DNA of 64,000 nucleotides from the NCBI GenBank assembly GCA_037892765.1, contig JBBKBW010000009.1; one strand, given 5' to 3'. The DNA is from Clostridium_AQ sp900552125. Its GTDB lineage: Bacteria > Bacillota_I > Bacilli_A > Erysipelotrichales > Erysipelotrichaceae. Below the pieces are notes generated by a model. That model saw nothing but the letters and a program-made list of their open reading frames with translations, ran no database searches and was not told the origin of the DNA. Made by a program: the position numbers and the translations under genes. This document shows, piece by piece, positions 59,276 through 64,000 of the stretch; the stretch's first letter is position 1; each line of letters starts with the position of its first letter.

Positions 59276-59551
59276 AAATGCGATGATTAGGACAACATTT
59301 TTTATTTCCCCTCACAGAGAGTCTTTGGATGCTGAGAAAAGACAGGAAGGAATTAAAAAATTCTCACCTAGGAGCAGTAAAATGAACGCACATATGTGCT
59401 ATTAGTGGATACCGCAGTTTCAGCGTTAAAGGAAAACACATTCGTAGTGATGTGATTGAGTGGCATTTTTATGCAAACTAAGTGGTACCGCGGAAATAAT
59501 TAATACTTTCGTCTTAGTTCCCTTTTGGGAAGCTGGGCGAAAGTTTTTTTA
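59276..59551 (+). ncRNA. T-box riboswitch upstream of the CstA-type gene
   Basis: A full T-box leader is present. Stem I has ATGCG (59278-59282) pairing with CGCA (59387-59390), the AGAGAGTC/GGATGCTGAGA distal region, and 3' specifier-loop sequence TTCTCACCTAGGAG. Candidate specifiers are CTC (Leu, 59363-59365) or TTC (Phe, 59361-59363). The T-box itself is AACTAAGTGGTACCGCGG (59476-59493); its TGGT reads tRNA ends with A73, fitting Leu or Phe but not Ser. The antiterminator pairs AACTAAG with CTTAGTT (59513-59519). The terminator pairs ACTTTCGTC (59505-59513) with GGCGAAAGT (59536-59544) followed by seven T. Uncharged tRNA would switch the gene on. Confidence 0.92.
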
Positions 59552-59583
59552 TATTCATGATGTTATCGAAAGGGAGGAAACTT

Positions 59584-61317
59584 ATGAACGGATTATTGTT
59601 GTTAGGAATTGCGGCTGTTGTATTAATTGGGGCTTATCTGCTGTATGGTCGCTATTTAGTGAAAGAATGGGGAATTGATGTAAACGCAAAAACACCAGCA
59701 GTAAAAAAAGAAGATGGTGTTGATTATGTTCCTAGTAATAAATGGGAAGTCTTTGCGCATCAATTTTCATCAATTGCTGGTGCAGGTCCTGTAACTGGTC
59801 CTGTTATGGCAATGATGTTTGGCTGGCTGCCGGCATTCTTATGGATCTTAGTTGGAGGTATTTTCTTTGGGGCAGTTCAAGATTTTGCTTCTCTTTACGC
59901 ATCTGTAAAATCAGATGGAAAATCTATTGGACAGATTATTGAAGTATATATTGGTAAAACAGGAAGAAAATTATTTTTCTTATTTTGCTGGTTATTCACA
60001 TTATTAGTAATTGCGGCTTTTGCAGATATGGTTGCGGGAACATTCCACGGATTTAGTGCAGATGGTGCTAGATTACAGCCAAATGCCGCTGCTGCTTCTA
60101 TTTCTATTCTTTATGTTTTTGTGGCTATCGCATTTGGTTTATTCTTACGTAAAACTAAAATTGGTGGCTGGAAACAAGCTGTTTTAGGCATTGTATTAAT
60201 TATTGCGATGCTTGCGGCAGGTATTGCTTTCCCTGTATATTTACAAAAACAAAGCTGGTTATATTTAGTATTTATTTATATCTTCTTTGCGAGTATTACA
60301 CCTATGTGGCTATTAAAACAGCCCCGTGACTATTTGACTACCTTCTTATTTGTAGGAATGATCATTGCGGCTGTTATTGGCGTTGTTATTTCTAATCCTA
60401 CAATCTCAACACCGGCCTTTACTGGTTTTGTCTCTGAAAATGGAAGTTATTTATTCCCAACATTGTTTGTTACAATTGCATGTGGCGCAGTAAGTGGATT
60501 CCATTCTTTAGTATCAAGTGAAACAAGCAGTAAACAGATTCGTAATGAAAAAGACATACTACAAGTAGGTTATGGAAGTATGCTTCTTGAATCTTTATTA
60601 GCTGTATTAGTAATTGTAATTGTAGGTTCTTTAACTAGTTTAGCTGCAAGTGGTGTGTTAAATAGTGATTTGGCAGCTATGGCATTAGCAGATACTGCTA
60701 CTCCTTTTACTAAATTCTCTGTAGGAGTAACTGGATTGGTTAGTAAACTAGGAATGCCTCAAGAATGGGGATTATGTATCATGACCATGTTTGTTTCTGC
60801 TTTAGCTTTAACTTCATTAGATGCTGTTGCACGTATCGGAAGACTATCTTTCCAGGAATTATTTGAAGTAGAGGAAGGAAAAGAAGTTTCTCCAATCGTA
60901 AAAACTCTAACAAACAAATACTTTGCGACTATCATCACATTAGCTGGAGGATACTTGCTAAGCTTAGGAGGATACAATAACATTTGGCCGTTGTTTGGTT
61001 CTGCAAATCAGTTATTGGCTGCCATGGTATTAATTTCTTTATCCGTATTCTTAAAAGTTACGGGTAGAAAAGGATTCATGCTTTATGCACCTATGACCAT
61101 TATGTTGGTTGTGACAATGACATCATTAGGAATGAGTGTTTATTCTATCTGTATGAAGCTATTTGTAACTGGCGGATTTGTATTTTTAACTGATGGTCTA
61201 CAATTATTCTTTGCTATCTTACTAATGGCTCTAGGCTTATTGATTGCATTCTCTTCAGGAAGAAGACTTGTAGCGCATAATCCTCAAACAAGCAATACTG
61301 CATTTGCTAGAGATTAG
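59584..61317 (+). CDS. cstA: CstA-family peptide/pyruvate transporter
   Basis: This 577-residue multi-pass membrane protein of the CstA (carbon starvation A) family has some 14-16 membrane segments. Signatures are GRYLVKEWGIDVNAKTPAVK and VPSNKWEVFAHQFSSIAGAG and PVTGPVMAMMFGWLPAFLWI, then GFHSLVSSETSSKQIRNEKD and NIWPLFGSANQLLAAMVLIS. Relatives import peptides or pyruvate. Here the T-box leader ties expression to the charging of one tRNA, which supports a role in peptide or amino-acid supply. ATG 59584 follows AAGGGAGGAAACTT. It is monocistronic with a strong terminator. Confidence 0.92.
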   Translation: MNGLLLLGIAAVVLIGAYLLYGRYLVKEWGIDVNAKTPAVKKEDGVDYVPSNKWEVFAHQFSSIAGAGPVTGPVMAMMFGWLPAFLWILVGGIFFGAVQDFASLYASVKSDGKSIGQIIEVYIGKTGRKLFFLFCWLFTLLVIAAFADMVAGTFHGFSADGARLQPNAAAASISILYVFVAIAFGLFLRKTKIGGWKQAVLGIVLIIAMLAAGIAFPVYLQKQSWLYLVFIYIFFASITPMWLLKQPRDYLTTFLFVGMIIAAVIGVVISNPTISTPAFTGFVSENGSYLFPTLFVTIACGAVSGFHSLVSSETSSKQIRNEKDILQVGYGSMLLESLLAVLVIVIVGSLTSLAASGVLNSDLAAMALADTATPFTKFSVGVTGLVSKLGMPQEWGLCIMTMFVSALALTSLDAVARIGRLSFQELFEVEEGKEVSPIVKTLTNKYFATIITLAGGYLLSLGGYNNIWPLFGSANQLLAAMVLISLSVFLKVTGRKGFMLYAPMTIMLVVTMTSLGMSVYSICMKLFVTGGFVFLTDGLQLFFAILLMALGLLIAFSSGRRLVAHNPQTSNTAFARD

Positions 61318-61320
61318 AAA

Positions 61321-61366
61321 TTTAACTGAACAAGATATCCTTTATAAGATATTTCGTTCAGTTTTT
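61321..61366 (+). terminator. cstA terminator
   Basis: AACTGAAC...GTTCAGTT (with ATATC/GATAT inside) is followed by eight T. Confidence 0.85.
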
Positions 61367-61367
61367 T

Positions 61368-61664
61368 TTATTTAGAAAACCACTCTTTTATATCATTATA
61401 TACATAGTGAGCATCAAATTCCTTCACTGTATATGTTTGAATTCCTGCTTTATAGAAAGGTTCTTCTTGTAAATATGATAATAGACTTTCTTTTGAGTTT
61501 GCCCTCATAATAAAAATACCACCAGTCTGATCACTTTTTAATCCTGAAAACAAATAATTTCCCTCATTCATTGATCTTTGGGTATAAGCCATATGTTTCT
61601 TCAATAATGAATCATTCATTCCTTCAGTTGTTTTGATTATACCTTCAACAATAAAATATTTCAT
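61368..61664 (-). CDS. YciI-like small protein
   Basis: This 98-residue ferredoxin-like-fold protein belongs to the YciI/dimeric alpha-beta barrel group. It starts MKYFIVEGIIKTTEGMND, has HMAYTQRSMNEGNYLFSGLK (conserved His and the G-x-L-F/Y-x-x-G element) and the strand GGIFIMRANSKESLLSYLQE, then PFYKAGIQTYTVKEFD with the P-F-x-x-x-G-I motif. The biochemical role of stand-alone members is uncertain; some act on chlorinated muconolactone-like compounds. Its RBS AGGAGG lies inside the 3' arm of a hairpin that also looks like the glgP terminator, so expression may be tied to glgP read-through. Confidence 0.8.
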   Translation of the reverse strand: MKYFIVEGIIKTTEGMNDSLLKKHMAYTQRSMNEGNYLFSGLKSDQTGGIFIMRANSKESLLSYLQEEPFYKAGIQTYTVKEFDAHYVYNDIKEWFSK

Positions 61665-61703
61665 AAAAACCTCCTGTTAAACTATAATCAGTATAACAGG
61701 AGG
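61665..61703 (-). terminator. glgP terminator that contains the yciI-like gene's RBS
   Basis: On the minus strand CCTCCTGTTA (61703-61694), a 14-nt loop, TAACAGGAGG (61679-61670) and TTTTT (61669-61665) directly precede the ATG at 61664. The 10-bp stem and T5 form a terminator for glgP, and the 3' arm is the Shine-Dalgarno of the downstream gene. Confidence 0.7.
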
Positions 61704-61730
61704 AGTTACTTTTTAACAATTCATTTACTC

Positions 61731-63992
61731 TTATTTTAATTTCCAGATTTCTTTATTATATTCCATAATTGTACGATCACTTGAGAAGTATCCAGCATGA
61801 GCTATATTACATAATGACATTTTTGCCCAATGCATACGGTCTTCATAATCTTCAAATGCTTGTGTTTTCATCTGAATATAGGATTTGAAATCTAATAATG
61901 TCATAAACCAGTCTTTATTTAGTAATTCATTATATAAACGAGTTAAGTTTTCTTCATCGCCATATGAAACTAATTCCTTTGACACTAAGAAATCGACTGC
62001 TTCTTTGATTTCTTCATCATTTTCATAATATGTTTTAGATACATAATCATGATTTTCATAATGTCGAATTACTGCTTCACTACTTTCTCCAAACACATAG
62101 ATATTTTCATTTCCAACTAATTCATGAATTTCCACATTAGCACCATCTTCTGTGCCTAATGTAATCGCACCATTCAGCATAAACTTCATGTTTCCAGTTC
62201 CACTTGCCTCTTTGCTCGCAAGAGAAATCTGTTCAGATATATCGCATGCAGGAATCAGCTTCTCTGCTTTAGTAACATTATAGTTTTCAACCATTACAAC
62301 TTGGATATATTTAGATAAATCTTCATCATTTTCTACAAGCTCCTGTACACACAAAATAGCATGGATAATATCTTTCGCTATTGTATAAGCTGGAGCTGCT
62401 TTTGCGCCAAATATAAAGGTAATGCGTGTTTTTGGCTTATAACCTTTACGAATTTTCTGAATCAACCAGATGATATATAATAAATTCATCTGCTGACGTT
62501 TATATTCATGAAGTCTCTTAATCTGAATATCAAAGATACTATCTGAATGTACTGTAATACCTTGGGTACGCTCTAAATATCTACATAGTTCTTCTTTGTT
62601 TTTTGTTTTGATATCTAATAGACGATGTAATACTTTTTCATCCTCTACAAAAGCCAATAATTTTTCTAATTCTTTAGCATCTTTTTTAAATCCATCACCA
62701 ATTAATTCTGTAATAAGATTTGTTAGATCATGATTACAATGCAATAACCAACGACGGAAAGTTATACCGTTTGTTTTATTATTAAACTTTTCAGGATATA
62801 ATTCATAGAAAGGTTTTAATTCACTTTCTTTTAATATTTCAGTGTGTAAAGATGCAACCCCATTAACACTATATCCATAATGAATATCCATATGTGCCAT
62901 ATGAACACGATTATCTGTATCAATAATCGCAGTTTCTGGATTTTGACTACGTAATGAGGCATTCATATCCAACGCTTCAATGATTGGCATTAGATGTGGA
63001 ATAACTTCTTTTAAGTCATCATATGGCCATTTTTCTAGGGCTTCCGCAAGAATTGTATGATTTGTATAAGCACATGTATGGGATACAATATCAATTGCCT
63101 CCTTCATATGAATACCTTCCTGCATTAAACGATAAATCAATTCAGGAATAACCATAGAAGGGTGTGTATCATTAATTTGTATACATACATGTTCATGTAG
63201 CTTTCTTAAGTCATGCCCTTTTTGTTTTTCCTCCAACAAAATAAGCTGAGCAGCATTACTTACCATAAAGTACTGTTGATAGATGCGTAGGACCTGCCCT
63301 TCTTTAGTACTATCATCTGGATACAGGAATAAAGTTAAATTTTTACAAATATTTTTTTGATCAAAAGAAATGCCATCTGTTACTAATGACTCATCAATTC
63401 CTTCTAAATCAAATAAATGAAGTTTATTTTTCCCATTTTCATAACCAATGATATCAATATCATACAATTTTGAATGTACATTAAAACCTTTAAATTGAAC
63501 ATCAAAACCGATACCTGTATCATTTAGCCAAGTTTCACCTTTTAGCCATACATTCTTTTCTTCACACTGTTTATTATTTCTAAATTTCTGTTCAAATAAA
63601 CCAAAATGATAATTTAAACCAACACCATCACCCTGTAAACCTAAAGTCGCAATAGAATCTAGGAAACAAGCTGCTAATCTTCCTAATCCTCCATTCCCTA
63701 AAGATGGCTCTAATTCAATTTCTTCAATATCACTTAACTTTATGCCATGTTTATCTAATAAACTTTCTACTTCATCGTATAATCCAAGATTTATTAAATT
63801 ATTTGATAAAAGTTTTCCAATCAGGAATTCCGCAGAAATATAATATAATTTACGTTCTCCTGAAATTTCTTGTTTCTCTCTACCCAATGCTTTCACAAGC
63901 ATCATTAAACCAGCATAGATTTCTTCATAACTACATTCTTCTATATTCTTTTGAAATTTGATTTGTAGAAGATTATTTAATTGTGTCTCCAT
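61731..63992 (-). CDS. glgP: Glycogen/maltodextrin phosphorylase (GT35), start uncertain
   Basis: This PLP-dependent alpha-glucan phosphorylase releases glucose-1-P from glycogen or maltodextrins in the cytoplasm. At least 753 residues are encoded. Landmarks are YISAEFLIGKLLSNNLINLG, EPSLGNGGLGRLAACFLDS, IQINDTHPSMVIPELIYRLM, FDIQIKRLHEYKRQQMNLLY and the PLP-Lys segment EASGTGNMKFMLNGAITLGT. METQLNN at 63992 is the first ATG in frame, but no RBS is visible in the 8 bases left before the window ends, and the frame stays open. The true start may lie outside. The gene ends with the hairpin at 61665-61703. No other glycogen genes are in the window. Confidence 0.92.
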   Translation of the reverse strand: METQLNNLLQIKFQKNIEECSYEEIYAGLMMLVKALGREKQEISGERKLYYISAEFLIGKLLSNNLINLGLYDEVESLLDKHGIKLSDIEEIELEPSLGNGGLGRLAACFLDSIATLGLQGDGVGLNYHFGLFEQKFRNNKQCEEKNVWLKGETWLNDTGIGFDVQFKGFNVHSKLYDIDIIGYENGKNKLHLFDLEGIDESLVTDGISFDQKNICKNLTLFLYPDDSTKEGQVLRIYQQYFMVSNAAQLILLEEKQKGHDLRKLHEHVCIQINDTHPSMVIPELIYRLMQEGIHMKEAIDIVSHTCAYTNHTILAEALEKWPYDDLKEVIPHLMPIIEALDMNASLRSQNPETAIIDTDNRVHMAHMDIHYGYSVNGVASLHTEILKESELKPFYELYPEKFNNKTNGITFRRWLLHCNHDLTNLITELIGDGFKKDAKELEKLLAFVEDEKVLHRLLDIKTKNKEELCRYLERTQGITVHSDSIFDIQIKRLHEYKRQQMNLLYIIWLIQKIRKGYKPKTRITFIFGAKAAPAYTIAKDIIHAILCVQELVENDEDLSKYIQVVMVENYNVTKAEKLIPACDISEQISLASKEASGTGNMKFMLNGAITLGTEDGANVEIHELVGNENIYVFGESSEAVIRHYENHDYVSKTYYENDEEIKEAVDFLVSKELVSYGDEENLTRLYNELLNKDWFMTLLDFKSYIQMKTQAFEDYEDRMHWAKMSLCNIAHAGYFSSDRTIMEYNKEIWKLK

Positions 63993-64000
63993 AGATTCAT

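Noticed and set aside
1..64000. CRISPR arrays, tRNA or rRNA genes, prophage or integrative element ends
   Set aside because: I saw no regularly spaced repeats, cloverleaf-like CCA-ended sequences, rRNA signatures, integrase genes or att-like direct repeats while reading both strands.

Overview
The window is AT-rich, densely coded Firmicutes DNA. The gene content points to a gut-type member of the Erysipelotrichales/Erysipelotrichaceae: Gram-positive RNase M5, PRD antiterminators, CcpA-type cre sites, a T-box, RBS-driven starts (AGGAGG), many PTS and MSM-type sugar systems, a GH112 phosphorylase and a DUF6903-like microprotein. The species assignment is inference. TGA is used as a stop (for example at the end of the AraC gene), so the genetic code is standard. 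No rRNA, tRNA, CRISPR, intact insertion sequence or prophage was found.

Layout. 1-3300: the tail of a MATE transporter, a decayed stretch, a LytTR regulator and a second, clearly broken MATE gene with a structured leader. 3400-8400: murA, a UPF0371/DUF1846 gene, a LytTR-DUF3021 pair, and an ArsC-like plus MntR-like pair behind a 23-bp palindrome. 8480-12900: tatD-mnmE, a zinc-binding LuxR-type regulator, a polysaccharide deacetylase and an unknown protein. 13000-17900: glmU-prs-DUF1622 and, divergently, a Cof-type HAD phosphatase and a 4-hydroxybutyrate dehydrogenase homologue. 18300-24200: a two-component system, then the housekeeping block 3D-lipoprotein/rnmV/DUF2812/rsmA/ispE, which resembles the yabE-rnmV-ksgA order of Bacillus with ispE added.

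24600-41100 is carbohydrate territory. A LicT-type antiterminator, a beta-glucoside PTS (EIIBCA) and a 6-phospho-beta-glucosidase form an operon with a recognisable RAT/terminator and a cre in the promoter. After an ABC-F ATPase comes a GH112 (galacto-N-biose/lacto-N-biose type) phosphorylase operon with its ABC importer, an overlooked 57-residue membrane protein and a divergent AraC regulator. 42200-51300: a FAD dehydrogenase, then a second PTS operon (lactose/cellobiose-type IIA, IIC, IIB plus two GH1 enzymes) and a divergent PRD/EIIA regulator. One of these GH1 enzymes has Gln in place of the catalytic acid/base Glu. 51270-58000: remnants of a HAD phosphatase, a GNAT, a CBS-DRTGG pyrophosphatase, and a YtrA-like GntR/ABC operon with two matching palindromic operators. 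58000-64000: ilvE, a T-box-controlled CstA-type transporter, a YciI-like protein and glycogen/maltodextrin phosphorylase (possibly cut by the window end).

The most noteworthy items are the GH1 enzyme lacking its acid/base, the GntR-ABC module with duplicated operators, the T-box in front of cstA, the attenuator-like leader of the dead MATE gene, an orphan strong terminator suggesting a small RNA near 42.1 kb, and an ABC-F protein with one intact and one degenerate ATP site.
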